Assembly: GCA_029747015.1 (NCBI GenBank)
Contig: JAKOGI010000362.1
Location: 108,501-172,500, forward strand
Length of the DNA stretch: 64,000 nt
Direction of reading: 5' to 3'
Source of the DNA: Carnegiea gigantea
Lineage: Eukaryota; Streptophyta; Magnoliopsida; Caryophyllales; Cactaceae
Below the pieces are notes generated by a model, which made no database searches, was not told the DNA's origin, and saw only the letters and a program-made list of their open reading frames with translations. The position numbers and the translations under genes are program-made. Positions 35,396 through 47,858 of this stretch are shown piece by piece. The stretch's first letter is position 1; each line of letters begins with the position of its first letter.

Positions 35396-37411
35396 GCACG
35401 TGTGTGTACGTAAATATATGAAAATAAAATAACTCTCCTAATTTTTTTATACATGTCATTATCATAGATTTTTTTAAAAAAACTATTATTTTTACTTTTG
35501 AAAAACACAAGTTATCTCCTAATTTAATGCTACCATGATTAATGTCATTTCAAAAATAAGAAAATTGTATGCCATATATCAAAACCAATCAAACATGAAA
35601 GGTTTTATTGCCCCCCCAAAAAAACAGACAAACTTTTGTAGCTTATATGATTTTTAAACCAACTCCTAGCCTTATTGTATACCTAATTAATGTCAACTAC
35701 AATTATTGTTATTTAATAAGAACACATTAATGTGGCTGTTACCAAAAAACAGCCAATCAGCACTTTAATCTTGATTAAATATTTTCTAATTAATTCATCA
35801 AAAAATAATATCAAATATAACAAGTATATAAAGCTATTAATTTTCCGTTAATAAACTAGATAATTTTTTAGGCTACAATAATTTTCAAATTATCATTGAA
35901 AAGTTAAGATATTCTAATTTCTATTAAAAATATTTGCTAAATTAATTATAATATATTTTGCTGCATTAAAATTTTTAACTATAATGTTCTATAATGAAAC
36001 TGACTCATCTTAAAAAGTTGTTATTGTTTTACAAAAAGATTTAAAAAACATGCTTGACATGGTTGATAAATTATTTATTGTAATGTTCTATAAATAAGTA
36101 GTTCAATTAAAAACTCATGAGATTTGGAATGCATCACATGGGTATGGAATAATTTCTACAATTTTTTAATCTTACGATGTATATAAAGATATTAAAACAA
36201 GACAAATTCTCTTCTCCAATAACCACATGTCGCTCTCAGATAATTTTTAACTTGTTTTTATTTTTTCATCCCCATTATTAGATGAATCTTGAGATCGATA
36301 TAAATTTGATTCCTTTTATGACACCTTCAATATTATAATATTTGCCTTTTTACTTAAAAAAACAAAATGCATAATTAAGATTTTGATTTCCATTATTATC
36401 GCAAATTTGACAGCGGTTGATGATACCAAATTTATTAGTAAAGATCCTGATAATTAAATATTCTCAACTAAATGTTAGTTGTTAAATTCCAGTAAAAAAA
36501 TTAGATCATATACTAAAATAAAGATAGTTATATATCTATATAAATTTTGTATATCGCATGGGTCCTCAGGCTAATTTTTCTATTAATTAACTAATCTACG
36601 ATTAATTTAATTAACACATTTTCTTCAAATAATGACCTCAACAGCTACTTGGTAGTAGTTCCCCCCCCCCCAAAAAAAAAAAAAAACTAATATCTACTAC
36701 TTTGATGGCAGTTCTTTAGGATGAGCACTTCTAGGAATCTGACAATTCTTTTTTTATTGAAATTAGCATTGTATGATATTTGAACTGACTTTACAGAATT
36801 TGGAACTATTCCCAAAACTAGTTCAACCAAGTTCAAAATCTGTAGATTGTACTAAAATTGGATGAGACCGCCTCCAGTTTTGGGTACCCCTATCTAGTTT
36901 TGCTTTCAAATCCAAAACAGGACTAAAATCAGAAAAGCATTCCACCAAAGACAGCAAATCAGAGTACGACAGGACTGAACACCAATGAGGAATAGCACAT
37001 GAAAGCAACAAATATAATTTAGTTACTGATAATAGGTCTCTTAAATGGCAAAAGGCTAATTTTTTTCTCTCTTCCTCTCTATTAATTGGCATTATGATCG
37101 ATGAGATGGCGAAATGTCTTAATAATAAAATAAGGATTTTTTTTTTTTTGAATGTGTCCAAAGGCTTGAGATCTTAAAGACTGGGATAGATAGGGCAGTA
37201 GATGGAGAAATGACTCAGAAATATGGTATTTTAGGGGGTTGAGAATTAGACAACATTTTTATTTGCTTTTGTTAAAAATAATGGTGTAATTTGTTTTACG
37301 TTAGTAAATAATTTAAGTGTTTGGTTAGCAGTTGGCTATACTTTGTTTGCCACATTTTATTTTCTTAGGCTACACCCAACTAATAATTGGGGGAAAAACC
37401 TACAGGATCTC
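35396..37411. other. AT-rich intergenic stretch, nothing recognised
   Basis: No ORF shows a known domain and no LTR or terminal inverted repeats were found. A run of 11 C followed by 15 A at 36661-36686 is a homopolymer junction. This could be old decayed transposon sequence. Confidence 0.4.
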
Positions 37412-37414
37412 TAA

Positions 37415-37799
37415 AGCTCCGTTTGAACGTTGGAAAATTTAGTGGAAAGAAAAAAAATTGAAAAAGTTACTTTTTTTCTTGTGTTTAGTTTAGAGAAAAT
37501 CACAAAGAGAAAAAAAAACATACGGAGGAAAGTTAGGTGGAAAATTTGTTAGAAATAAGTGATAAAATTTTCCTCATAAAATTGTGATAAAAGTTTAAGG
37601 AAAATTCCCAACCTCACATTTTTTAGATGCCATCAATATCATTCAAGTAGTTCATCAACATTCAAATTTCTCATCTAAATTCTTGTATTTTTCCTCAATC
37701 CAAGAGAAAAAAACTCATTTTCTCCCTACTTTTTTTTCTTCATACTTTTTTTCCTTCAACTTTTCTTTCCGCTAAATTTTCTAAGGACCAAACGGAGCC
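37415..37799. mobile_element. Tourist-like MITE (385 bp)
   Basis: Inverted ends read AGCTCCGTTTGAACG at the left and GGCTCCGTTTGGTCC inward from the right, followed in both by a second matched block (GAAAATTTAGYGGAAAG). TAA flanks both sides (37412-37414, 37800-37802). Size, TAA target and ends fit a PIF/Harbinger-derived MITE. It has no coding capacity. Its ends differ from those of the 30794-35253 element, so a different transposase family probably moved it. Confidence 0.8.
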
Positions 37800-37802
37800 T
37801 AA

Positions 37803-38691
37803 ATGAAAGAGAAAGGGAAAATACAGACAAAAAAGGAGGGAAGAAATAGAGAAGGGGAGAGAGGGAGTTTTTTTTTTGGGGGGGGGTGTAGGGAGTGAGG
37901 GAGAAATATTTAGAGGTAAAGTGCATCAGCGAATTAAAGTCTACAAGGTTAGATTTAGGGTCTACAATTTTTTCATATTTCACTCAAACTTCTTAAAATA
38001 AAATCTTCTGCAAATATTGAGTATTCAAAATTTCAAGACCAAATATTGGAACTAACTTCCACTATGTTCTGAATTTTGAAATTGATCTCTCAATTGGTTT
38101 GGCCATATTAGGGTTTACAGCGATCGGGTCCATAATCAGGTATCTGATTTTTTTTTAAGCCCACCCATACAATTGATTTTTTAGATATCTCTGTACCCTA
38201 CGTCTCCTCTTTCTATAGCCTCTCTATTCTCAAAATGAAAACGCTTACAGAATAGCATGCATTTTGCTTGCAATCATCTCAGCAAAATTGCTCACACAAA
38301 ATTCATGATTTATCTTGTTATTACTCATTCTCAAATATGTCTTAAAGATGCAAGAAAGTGTCTCAAATAGTAAGCAAATTGAATGACAAAGAACAATCAA
38401 TTTCTTCATAAAAGGAAAAGAAACTTCGAAAAATAGTAAGTTTACTTAACATCTCAACTTCTATTGCCATTAACTTAGAGATTTTCTTCACCAAGCGAAG
38501 TACAATTGATAACCTAAAATCTGGGGTTTACTGGTTGTAACTTTGCGCTATTTATTTATTTTTGAATCTAGAAGGTGAAATTGGCACCAATTCTGAAAAG
38601 CAAAAAACAAATACATGTGAAATTTGACAGTGTCATCCTATTCTAGATGCAATTTCATTTGTCAAAATTTGCTTATAACATTACCAGTGTG
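37803..38691. other. Intergenic stretch with a diverged repeat unit
   Basis: No gene seen. The part 38445-38660 is related in the same orientation to 44515-44730 on the far side of element F (for example AGAGATTTTCTTCACCAAGC against AGAGATTTGTTTACTTATGT), so the F insertion site lay between two old direct repeats. Confidence 0.4.
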
Positions 38692-38696
38692 TTGCT

Positions 38697-39290
38697 TCTT
38701 GGAAAAATAAGATAAAAATCAATGGCAGTGGGAAGGCAAGGAAAACGCTGTGTCATGGTTTCAGCTAGATCACAGTGCAAATCGATACAGCGTATCGCTG
38801 CGCAAGGTTTATATAGCAAACCTCCAATCGTGGCCAGAAGTTTGGAACACACAACATTACAATTAGCAAGAACAATGGAGGAGAGAATAGAAAAGGAAAA
38901 AAGAGAAGAGGAGATTGGTGTTTTCTACGTGTTTAACAGCAGGTGGAGGCCCTGTATTCATACTGTGAAAACGGGCTATTGGACGGGGGAGAAGAATCTG
39001 CACACATGGAGAGATAATGATTGGAAAAAAGGGATAACTGACTGCTTCAAGTAGCCATTTCAGGAGAACAGTGGAGGGAAAATCAGCAGGATAAGCATCG
39101 ATGATTATGCCAATGGACAAAATAATAAAACAAATTTCCCCAAAAAATTAGCAAATCAAGCCCACCATCTACGGACCATAATCACAACCCAGCCCATCCC
39201 AGATAAGGCGGGCGAGCAGCGCGTGAGCCTGTCTAGTGGGCCAATGTGAAGTAATGTAAGAAAGCTTGTCGCTTGGCATTATTTCCAATA
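38697..39290 (-). repeat. Element F 3' LTR (left copy)
   Basis: Pairs with 43768-44510. In minus orientation it starts TATTGGAAATAATG (probably once TGTTGGAAATAATG) and ends CCAAGA. A TATA box is at 38807-38817. Confidence 0.85.
38807..38817 (-). promoter_or_regulatory. Candidate TATA box in element F left LTR
   Basis: GCTATATAAAC on the minus strand. The matching place in the right LTR (near 43900) has decayed to CACTATGTAAG. Confidence 0.4.
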
Positions 39291-39864
39291 ATCCTCCACC
39301 AATGGCATGGAGACTAGAAATCCAAGATCTAGGCAAAGGGCTAGATACTAAGCTTTCAATGTTATTTCGATTAAATGATACATAGTGAAGTAAAGCAACA
39401 GCCGATTCGATCAAGTGAATAAATCTTGAACTTGATAGCCCCTGATTGAGACCTTAACAACGCATATCAACCCTGATGGTCACCGCATCATCCATGATAA
39501 CGAACTGGTGTCTTTAACCTAATACACATACATTAAGTCTCATAAGTGCTCTAGAGAGACAACCCAGGTCTCTCATATATAAAAGGCGAGTAAGCCATCA
39601 CACTTACATAGGTAATTTCATCAAGCCCATAATCATGGTTGTGCAATTATCAATAGCATGACACTACTCAACCTCACATTCTCCAAGCAATGAATCCATC
39701 AAGTGCGTCTTAAATATCACCACAACAGACTATTGATCCATTAAGTGCACAATAGCTCAACCTCTCAGAAGCACTACCACATGCTATATAAATGGAAATG
39801 TAGTGTGTATTAGGGTTAATATAGCTTCGTTTGACCACAAGTACGTATCTATCATACTACCATG
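39291..39864 (-). other. Element F 3' untranslated region with polypurine tract
   Basis: The tract ATTGGTGGAGGAT abuts the LTR. The rest, between RNase H and the LTR, holds no gene. Confidence 0.55.
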
Positions 39865-40330
39865 GGCTTGAGTCCCATTCCCCTCGATGTCTCGAGAATG
39901 ACTTGCCTGGTCAGTGGATATGCTAAATTTCTCTCTGATCTCAAGTATTCGAAGGAAATGACACTATCTTTTAGCTATTGCATTATTGCACCATGTCTAA
40001 TGCGAATGTGTCTTTTCTTTGCATCGTACAGACTGTTGTGTGCAAATCCAATTACTGCCTGCGAATTATAATGAAAGGAGATAGCCATAGCTTTCCTCCT
40101 TCATAGTGACATATCTGGATTTATCAGCCATTCTACTTCTTAACCTGCCAACTCAAGAGTAATGAATTCAACTTCATAATAGAATAAGCTATACAAGTCT
40201 TCCACAAGTTATCTTTTCCACCTAAAGTAAACATATAACCACTAGTAGAACTAACTTCATCATTATCAGAAGGCCAGTTTGGATCATAAAATCCTTTTTA
40301 AAAAAATAAAAAAACTTAAAAACAAATGCA
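39865..40330 (-). pseudogene. Element F RNase H
   Basis: The minus strand reads DPNWPSDNDEVSSTSGYMFT, then a broken region, then FEYLRSERNLAYPLTR and VILETSRGMGLKPM. These match the copia RNase H signature (DANW..D..STSGY..T) and its C-terminal ADPLTK-type end. The usual DADW/DANW first Asp is kept. Several stops occur between the parts. Confidence 0.75.
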
Positions 40331-40570
40331 AATACTAGTCCATCGCACCTCTCAGGTACATAAGCAAACAAAACAATGCATCCTAATGCTCTTTACCAGG
40401 ATTATAGGTATAAGGACTCAACCTACTAACCGCATCAACAATATCAGATCAAGTATGGTTCATAAAAAACATCATCCCTCCCATAATTTTCACATACCCA
40501 GTTTGGGAAACCCTAGAGCCCTTGTTCTTTTTAAGGTGTATGCTAGGATGACAAGGAGTTCTCGTAGGAG

Positions 40571-41425
40571 TCACAACAAAATAGTTAAATTTCTTTGATG
40601 TTTTCTCATATAAGGTGATTGACACAAAGAAAAACCATGATTAGTCTTTTTGATCTTGATCCCTAAGATCACATCTTCTTCTCCCATGTCCTTCATTTCA
40701 AAATGAGAATATAACAATTTCTTAGTCTTATTAACAATATGCACATTAGTACCGAAAATCAATATGTCATTGACATACAAACAGATTATCATACAATTTG
40801 AACCAACCAATTTTCAATACACATAGGATTAAGAAGTGCTCATAGTAAAACTGTTTTGTACCATTGTGCTGTCAAAATTTTTATACTACTATTTAGGGGC
40901 CTATTTTAGGTCATAAAGGGATTTCCTAAGCTTATAGACTTTATTCTCCAACCCAGGAACCACATACCCCGCCTGTTGAGACATATAAATCTCTTCTTTT
41001 AGATCACCATTAAGAATGGTTGTTTTCACATACATCTGATGCACAACAAGACAACTGATAATAACTAAGGCAACTAGAATTATAATGGTGGCAATTTTAA
41101 TCGCAGGAGAATAAGTATCAAAATAGTCAACTCTTTTCTTTTGGTCAAACCCTTTAATCACTAGTCTGACTTTGTATTTATCCATCGAATGGTCAGGCCT
41201 TAACTTCTTTTTGAAGATCCATTTGCTACTAATAGGCCTAGAACCCTTTGATAAGTCAACTAGCTCCCAGGTTTGATTTGAGATTGTAGAGTCAAATTCA
41301 CCATTGATGGCTTTTTTGCAGAAATTAACATCTATGGATCTCATAGCCTCTTCATAAGTTTTGGAATCTTCTTCTATGAAGAAGGAAGACACTAATTCAT
41401 AAATCAAGGAATTAATCTCAATCAA
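40571..41425 (-). pseudogene. Element F reverse transcriptase
   Basis: Segments in order: AMRSIDVNFCKKAINGEFDS, NQTWELVDLSKGSRPISSKW, IFKKKLRPDHSMDKYKVRLV, VDYFDTYSPAIKIATII, HQMYVKTTILNGDLKEEIYM, then KLRKSLYDLK and, after stops, CLYVNDILIFGTNVHIV. The catalytic YVDD is YVND, so the first Asp of the pair is lost. Three or more stops lie at 40810-40900. Copia-type RT copying is therefore impossible for this copy. Confidence 0.88.
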
Positions 41426-42286
41426 AAAGTGGTAAGAAAGTCATGACTAAAACTAGCCTAACTCTGTGCCTCTTACTCCTTCTAGGATCATCAACTAAGT
41501 CTCTAATAACAGGACTAGAAGTAGGCATATTCACATTGTCACACACACCTATGGTTTCATGCATAGTAGTAGAGACATTCTTTTTCAAAGGAAAAACATG
41601 CTTAAAGAATTCTACATCACTACAGATAGAGAAGTCATTCAACAACATGAATACGTATGTAACATAGTTTAGTACATAACCAATAAACACATATCAAAGG
41701 TTCTAGGATTGAAGTCTTTCTTATTTGAGGTTAGGCAAGTGAACTTTAAGCAAACACCCCCACACCGTTAAAAAACTCAAGTAAGGGCAGGTCTAACTTC
41801 TTATGGGGCACTTTGTTAAGAATACAAGAAGCAAATAAAACAGCTTCTCCACACAGGCTGACAGAATGCCCAGACTCAAAAGCTAAGAATCCATAATTTC
41901 TTTAAGAGTTCTATTTTTGCATTCGACTATCTCATTCTATTAGGGAGTACGAGGAACATTAACTTATGTATAGTAACGTTTTTCTTACAAAAGTATGTCA
42001 GAGATTAGTCTCACATTCTTTACCCTTGTCAGTTGTAAGTCTCTTGATTTTTCCATCATGTTGGTTTTCAACGCCTTCCTTATATTTTAGAAACATCTGA
42101 TTAGCCTCAGTTGTAGACCTAATGAGGTGCACATACCTTGGTATATCTAGAGCAGTCATCTACAAAGGTGATGTAATACCTTTTGCCCCCTTTGTTGATC
42201 ATTTTTAAAATCTTCTAGGTCTAAATGCACTAATTCTAATCATTCTATTTTTAACTAGTGGTAGGTTTGAAGGGTTTTAGCATGTC
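41426..42286 (-). pseudogene. Element F integrase and linker
   Basis: Weak frame-shifted remnants of the copia integrase core are visible, notably ECKNRTLKEIMDS around 41890-41930 (usual form ERKNRTLQEMAR). Downstream, KHVFPLKKNVSTTMHE and VIRDLVDDPRRSKRHR are seen, typical of the linker before RT. No full catalytic triad can be read. Confidence 0.6.
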
Positions 42287-42660
42287 TTACTTCAATGCAC
42301 ACAAAACACTTGGAAGATTATCGACAGTCATAGTAGGAATTAAGCATAGATTTTTTAGTCGTCTTACTGAAGCAAAATGAACTAGCTTAGCATGCCACAA
42401 ATCAACAAACTCAATAGTATAAGAAGAACTAGAACCATTTCTATACATGAGCTCCGAAGCAAGATTAAGCAATATAACCCTTCCCAACAAGACCTCATTA
42501 TGAGAAATAATGACTTTGTAATCTTTAACAATAATTTTCAGTCTGGTTTTGTTCAGAAGTATACAAGAAACCAGGCTCCTACGAAAGGAAGGCCTATACA
42601 ACACATTGCTCAAAGATAGTAATTATTTGTTAGCAGTTGTAGAGTTTCCCATATAGATGC
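42287..42660 (-). pseudogene. Element F GAG-pre-integrase domain
   Basis: Reads LSNVLYRPSFRRSLVSCILL, then DYKVIISHNEVLLGRVILLN, then FVDLWHAKLVHFASVRRLKN. This is the conserved copia pre-integrase zinc region; the usual LWHARLGH motif has become LWHAKLVH, losing the second His position pattern only in part. Confidence 0.75.
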
Positions 42661-43734
42661 ACTCACCATCAAAAATATCCTCGAAGTACTGCATAAGTTC
42701 TTTGTTAGTGCAGAAGTGCCTCGAAGCTCTAGTATTGTAGATCCATTTAGCATTGTTTGCCACTAGGTTTGCCTCTTTGACCACAGCACAGATGATTTCA
42801 TTGTCTTCAGTAAGGTTGACCTAGGTTGTAGTTTTTCCGACAGGCTTTTGATTTCGTTGGAACTGTCCTTTGCAAAGTGGGTACTCATAGGCTCTTTGCC
42901 CTGGTATGCCACAAATGTAGCACAGTCCCTTTGGGTTTTGGATCTTGTTGCTAGAATTTTTCTCCTACCTTGGATGGCTCAACTTCCAGTTCTTTTTTGC
43001 TTTGCCTTCTAACCTGTCTCTATTTATGGGCATAATAGATTCAACTAGTTTAGCTTAAGAAGAATTTAAAGAAAAGGAATCCAGCTTATCTTTGAGACGA
43101 TTAGCTTCTTCAGTCCTCGTGTGGCGGATTAGCTCCTACAGGATGAAGTCTTTCTTCTTAGGTTTGAGTTGATTCCTATAATCATGCTCGAGGATAGTGA
43201 GAATTTCTCACTCAATGCATTAGCCTATAGTATCTCATACATCTGTATGCACTCACTCAGAACTCCAGCATCCAGGTTCTCATAGACATGAACCTCCTCC
43301 ATGATTAACTTATCATTGGTAATTTGGAACCGTAGCCATTCACCAACGTACTTCTTTTTTCTAGCATGTTAATGCCATACTTGACCTCTAGTTTTCCCCA
43401 TCTAATCTTAGTAGATTTGAAGGTGACAAATCAACCGAATAGGGGCTAGTCATATGGCTCAGTAAATGTTCTCTAACCGTTTTGTTGTCTTTTTCAAATT
43501 TCTTCATTATTGCCTCATTAGCATCTTTGGTTTTATCTTTGTCACTACTGCCAGCAAAGTAGCAGTGGTTTTAGTTGTGTTGTTCTCTTCAGCTAGATCA
43601 AAGAACAACACATAGTTGACTTCTAATTATTCAAAAAAAATTAGAAGTTTTTAGGACCAACATCCGTAGTTGATTTCATCAAGAGGTTCAAGTTTTGAGA
43701 GTTGAGGCAAGACTTTATTGACAGTGGTAGCCAT
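42661..43734 (-). pseudogene. Element F gag and protease
   Basis: The gag ATG is at 43734 (MATTVNKVLPQLSKLEPLD, then NYGCWS and KLLIFFE). A zinc knuckle at about 42885-42930 reads CYICGIPGQRAYEY, so the CX2CX4HX4C pattern has lost its His (Gln) and last Cys (Tyr). The protease at about 42715-42780 reads KWIYNTRASRHFCTNKELMQ, where the usual DTGASRH active site is NTRASRH, losing the catalytic Asp. Many stops interrupt gag. Confidence 0.78.
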
Positions 43735-43767
43735 TGATTTGTAGGCAATAGAAAATTACTTTCAAAT

Positions 43768-44510
43768 TTTTGGGGAAAAAAAAGAGATAATCAATGGTAG
43801 TGAGAAGGCAAGGGAAACACTCGTTCATGGAGAACCACTAATTTAAAAGAGATTTCAGCTTAACTAGGTGCAAATCAATGTAGCCACTCACTCCTTAAGG
43901 CTTACATAGTGAACCTCTAAACGTGTACACCCACAGCCAGAAGTTTGGAACATACATGATTATAATTGCGCAGAATAATGGAGAAGAGATTAGTGCGGGA
44001 AGCAGAGAAGAGAAAATGTGTGTTTTTTGTGTGTTTAGTAGCAAATGGGGGACCTATAATTATTGTGTGAAAATCAGTTGTTGAAGGGGATAGAGATCTG
44101 CAAACATGGAGAGAAACTGGTTAGAAAAAAGGAATTACTCTTGACTGCTTCAACTAGCCATTCCAGGAGAATAGTTCGGAGAAAATCAGTAGGATAAGCA
44201 TTGATGGTTATACCAAGGAACAAAATAATAAAATAAATTTTCTCAAAAAAAATAGCAGACACGAGAAGCCTATAACCCATAGGCCATAGCCACGACCCAG
44301 CCTAGCCCAAACCAGACAGGGCTGGCAGTCGGTGCGCATATGTGGTGGTCGACCCCTCACCACATGTCACTAGCAAACCCAAGTCCTAATGCAATTCAAC
44401 AAGCCTCAGAAAGGAGAATAATAGAAACCCCACAAAAGGTTCTCAAACCTCCTATGTGGGACAATGTGAATGAATGAAAGGAAGCTAATCGTTTGCCATT
44501 ATTTCCAATA
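43768..44510 (-). repeat. Element F 5' LTR (right copy)
   Basis: Pairs with 38697-39290, including an extra block at about 44330-44460 absent from the left copy. It is followed by the duplication TTGCT. No clear primer binding site is left between it and gag. Confidence 0.85.
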
Positions 44511-44515
44511 TTGCT

Positions 44516-46800
44516 TACATTTGAAAATATCAACCTCTGGGAACCTAGATTCAGAGATTTGTTTACTTATGTGTAATACAAGTGATAAAATTAAATGCAG
44601 GGTTTAGCAGCTGTAATTTTTTTAATTCTATTTTTTTGTTTTTTAAACTAAAAGATGAAATCTAGATTTTTAGTTGAAACAAACAAGTAAATTCATGTCA
44701 AATTTAGTAATGTTTAAACAAATAAGTAAAGATAAATCTATGCTATTTTAGCTACTTAACAAACTAAAATGATCAAAATGATAGAAACTGGTCTATGAAA
44801 CAAAACAATATAGTTACAATAAGTACAATTTAAATAAACTAATAAGCAAGTTTCCCTATTTATATTTCACCCTTATGCATTCTTGTTTTAAGATTAATTA
44901 GGATGAAAAAACAAAAATCGTTGGTACAACATCTAGAATCTCCAAAAGAAGAAACATTATATCTATCAATGTTGCTGAAAATATTGTGAGACTTCTAATG
45001 ACAGCCAAACCGATAACAATGGCAATAATTTTGAACGAAAATTCCAATCACAGGAAGGTAATAGCTTGGAAAACAAAGGATTGGGGATGTGATGCACCCA
45101 TTGGCACATTTTCAGTATGGTCAAGGGTGTCCACGGATACTGTTAGCAAACAAAAATTACAATCTTTGTCCAAAATTATTAAAATTTTTGGCATACACAC
45201 CCATAAAAATTAAAATTAAATTTTACAAAACTCAAAAGTGGACACCATTATACAAGGTCTTTGGATCCGCCATGCATCATGAGGATGAATCTTATGGCAT
45301 TGCTATGAAAAAGGAAGACGATACTACAGAAGAAAAAAGATTGGGAGATGGATTGTACCATAAAGTTATAAAAATCAAAGCGAATAAAGAAATGGAAGGA
45401 AATGAAAAACAAAACAGTGATGAAAAAGAGAGAATATCAAGATAAAGAAAGGGAGAAGACTATAAGCAGCAACTGAATGACCAAACACTGCAAAACATAA
45501 GCAAAAAAGTAGACAACATAGGCAAAAAAGTGAAATTTAACATTGAGAAAGAAACGGCCACAACTATGAGGAATAATAACTTTGGAGCTCCTGTAGCACA
45601 GCCAATTTGCGATGAGCAACCCACATATCAAGTCATAAAGAGATGATCACATGGACAAGAAATCATAATAGTTAAAACCTAGTTGGAGAAAGAAGTGACA
45701 ACATTTGGTCAAATTCAGCAAGACGAATGTGACTAAATAGCTTTCAGTTGGTCAACAGTCGAGCTCAGCCAGTTAACATTTGTAACCTTGGATATTATAA
45801 CACTTGTAGTTACTATGAGCCTATTAGCTTGCTGTTTAGCTTAGGGAAAGGGTCTTGTTTACTTAGAACAACGATTTTCCTCTTGTGTGCAAGATACACT
45901 CCAACTATATTAACAAAAATAGCAATATTAGTGTCTGGGTAAGGATGAAACCCCCAAAGCTAGATCTAGCGAAAGAGACAATCAAATCAAGATAGCTATA
46001 GATCACATCTAACAAATGTTAGATGAAAATATGGGTCCTTTTGGGTCATATTTAAGTTTGCTATTGGTTTATTAATGTGAAGAAAGCCACCAAGTTCAAC
46101 CCACTCATTCATATCAAGGCTATAATACAAGTAGGTGCGATGATGACTCTTGGAGATGGGCTTAAGGAATTGGTCTGCCAAGGTCCTTGTTGAATTGGGG
46201 CATTTGAGGGAATCTAAATAAGCTTGAGTGGGTGGGAAGCAAATAGTAGTATTAAATAAGGAGCTTAGCTGATTTCCTCCCTAGCCACCTCATTTTTATT
46301 TTCTAGATTTTAAGCAGAAATTTTCTTAAAGTTCTAGCCTAGTTTTGAATAGGCAAATAGGCTCCAAATTTTGCAAACTTTATATTGATGGATGGCCACA
46401 GATGTTTATATTCCAACAAGTTAAGGGCTGCCTTTATATCCTAAGTATCGCATGCCTCATGAAACTAAATGAGCAAGGGTCAATGTAGGACCGGTTTTGC
46501 ACATTTTTGTTTATGAGTTTTTTTGGGCTATCAAATGAGTAATTTTAGATTTAATGTCTTATAGTTAGTTAGTAGACACTCTAGTTGTTTCTCTCTTGAA
46601 AAAACCACCAAGTTCCTCCATTTGAAATGGTGAAGGATGCCACTAAGCAAGAACATGTCTGATTGAATTCATAATAAATCATGCATTGTATATTCGTTTC
46701 AATTTTTTTACATTTTAATTTTATCAAAAGTAAGTTTGATTGGAACTCGGATCTTGGAAAAGCACTAGTACGACATAAACAAACACCATCATATTCAACA
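44516..46800. other. Intergenic stretch upstream of the RLP pseudogene
   Basis: 44516-44730 is a diverged copy of 38445-38660. The rest is AT-rich. A 118-codon frame at 45089-45445, rich in Lys/Glu, has no recognisable domain. The last few hundred bases would contain the RLP promoter, but no clear TATA box stands out. Confidence 0.4.
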
Positions 46801-46974
46801 ATGGGACGTGCCTCGCATCAATGTTTTCTCTTCTTAGTTTTGCTTGCCAACTATCTTTTCACCATGCAACCATCGTACTCTTACGATGACCTTGAGAAAT
46901 CAACCTTGCTTCAAATAAATTGTGAGCTTCTACATCTTTGTTTGCATATTCAATAGTTAAGTCATGGGTAAGTG
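46801..46974 (+). pseudogene. LRR receptor-like protein (Cf/Ve type), N-terminal fragment
   Basis: An ATG at 46801 opens MGRASHQCFLFLVLLANYLF, a charged start followed by a hydrophobic stretch, a good secretion signal peptide. It continues TMQPSYSYDDLEKSTLLQ, the usual place where the mature N-terminal LRR cap of receptor-like proteins begins (DEKSALLQ form). The reading then drifts and stops at about 46954, and element G begins at 46980. The rest of the gene is found from 62653. About 80-90 codons of the N-terminal cap and first repeats are missing, so loss occurred besides the insertion. Confidence 0.65.
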
Positions 46975-46979
46975 AGCAT

Positions 46980-47808
46980 TGATGGGAAAGAATTGAAATT
47001 TTAATATTTATAACCCCAAGTTTTTATCATTGAGCACTCGGGGTGTCGTCCATTGGGAGTTAGGTTGCAAGTATTGGGATTAGCTCATGTGATTCAAGCT
47101 AGGCTAAGCGAAAAGGAAAGAAAGACAAGCTAAACTGAGCTAATAAGCATATAAAAAGAGGCTTAAAGTTGCAATTTGGACAATTAACAAACCAAGCAAT
47201 CGGGGTCAGTCTTAACCACCAACCCTATACCGACAACTAGAGATGGTCGGTTACGCCAATGAAGACCACACAAGTCTTCTCTCAAGGGTTATGAGCTACT
47301 CTAATTAGTCTAACCACCTACTTTCATAGGGTTAGCCTAATTAAACAACGAGATTAGCAACCCTCGGACCTATCTAGGATCGGGACTATTTTCATATCAA
47401 AATTTCTGCTATCCGCTTCTTCACACAAACTAATTGACATCAGCTCTTAGAATAAGTTGATCGCTCAAAAAACACAAATGAAAGCTCTCTCGAGCATTTC
47501 ATCGAACACTTACAAGCATGAGAGAAAACTCTAAGTTCAAGGCATAAATTGTGTGTGGTTAGGCCTAATCCAAGACTAGTTAACCATCAAGAGGCTAATC
47601 ACAATCCAAGCCAGCAAAATCTAGCTACTAATCATTACAAGAAAGCCACGAAATCAAACCATGACGAAACTAGCAAACATGAACTAGAGAGAAGAAAGGA
47701 TGAAACTAATCTAATCTAATCTAACATAGATTAACAATAAACACTAAACACTTAAACTAAACATAATCTAAACTAACATGCTCAAATAAGCAAGAACAAA
47801 AATATGAA

Positions 47809-47858
<50 letters not shown>

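Larger units (their letters stand above)
38697..44510 (-). mobile_element. Element F: Ty1/copia retrotransposon
   Basis: LTRs are 38697-39290 (left) and 43768-44510 (right); the left one lacks about 150 bp in its middle. TTGCT flanks both ends (38692-38696, 44511-44515), a perfect duplication. Minus-strand order is gag, protease, integrase, RT, RNase H, the copia order. The purine tract GGTGGAGGAT (plus 39291-39300) precedes the left LTR. Every domain is frame-broken, and the zinc knuckle, protease and RT active sites have lost key residues, so this is an old copy. Confidence 0.92.

Noticed and set aside
36823..37161. Minus-strand 112-codon frame in intergenic DNA
   Set aside because: No recognisable domain and the frame starts in a poly-T run; probably chance.
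38722..39054. Plus-strand 110-codon frame
   Set aside because: It lies wholly inside the 3' LTR of element F and has no counterpart frame in the other LTR.
45089..45445. Lys/Glu-rich 118-codon frame upstream of the RLP pseudogene
   Set aside because: Low complexity, no known domain, no clear context; kept only as a remark in the intergenic entry.
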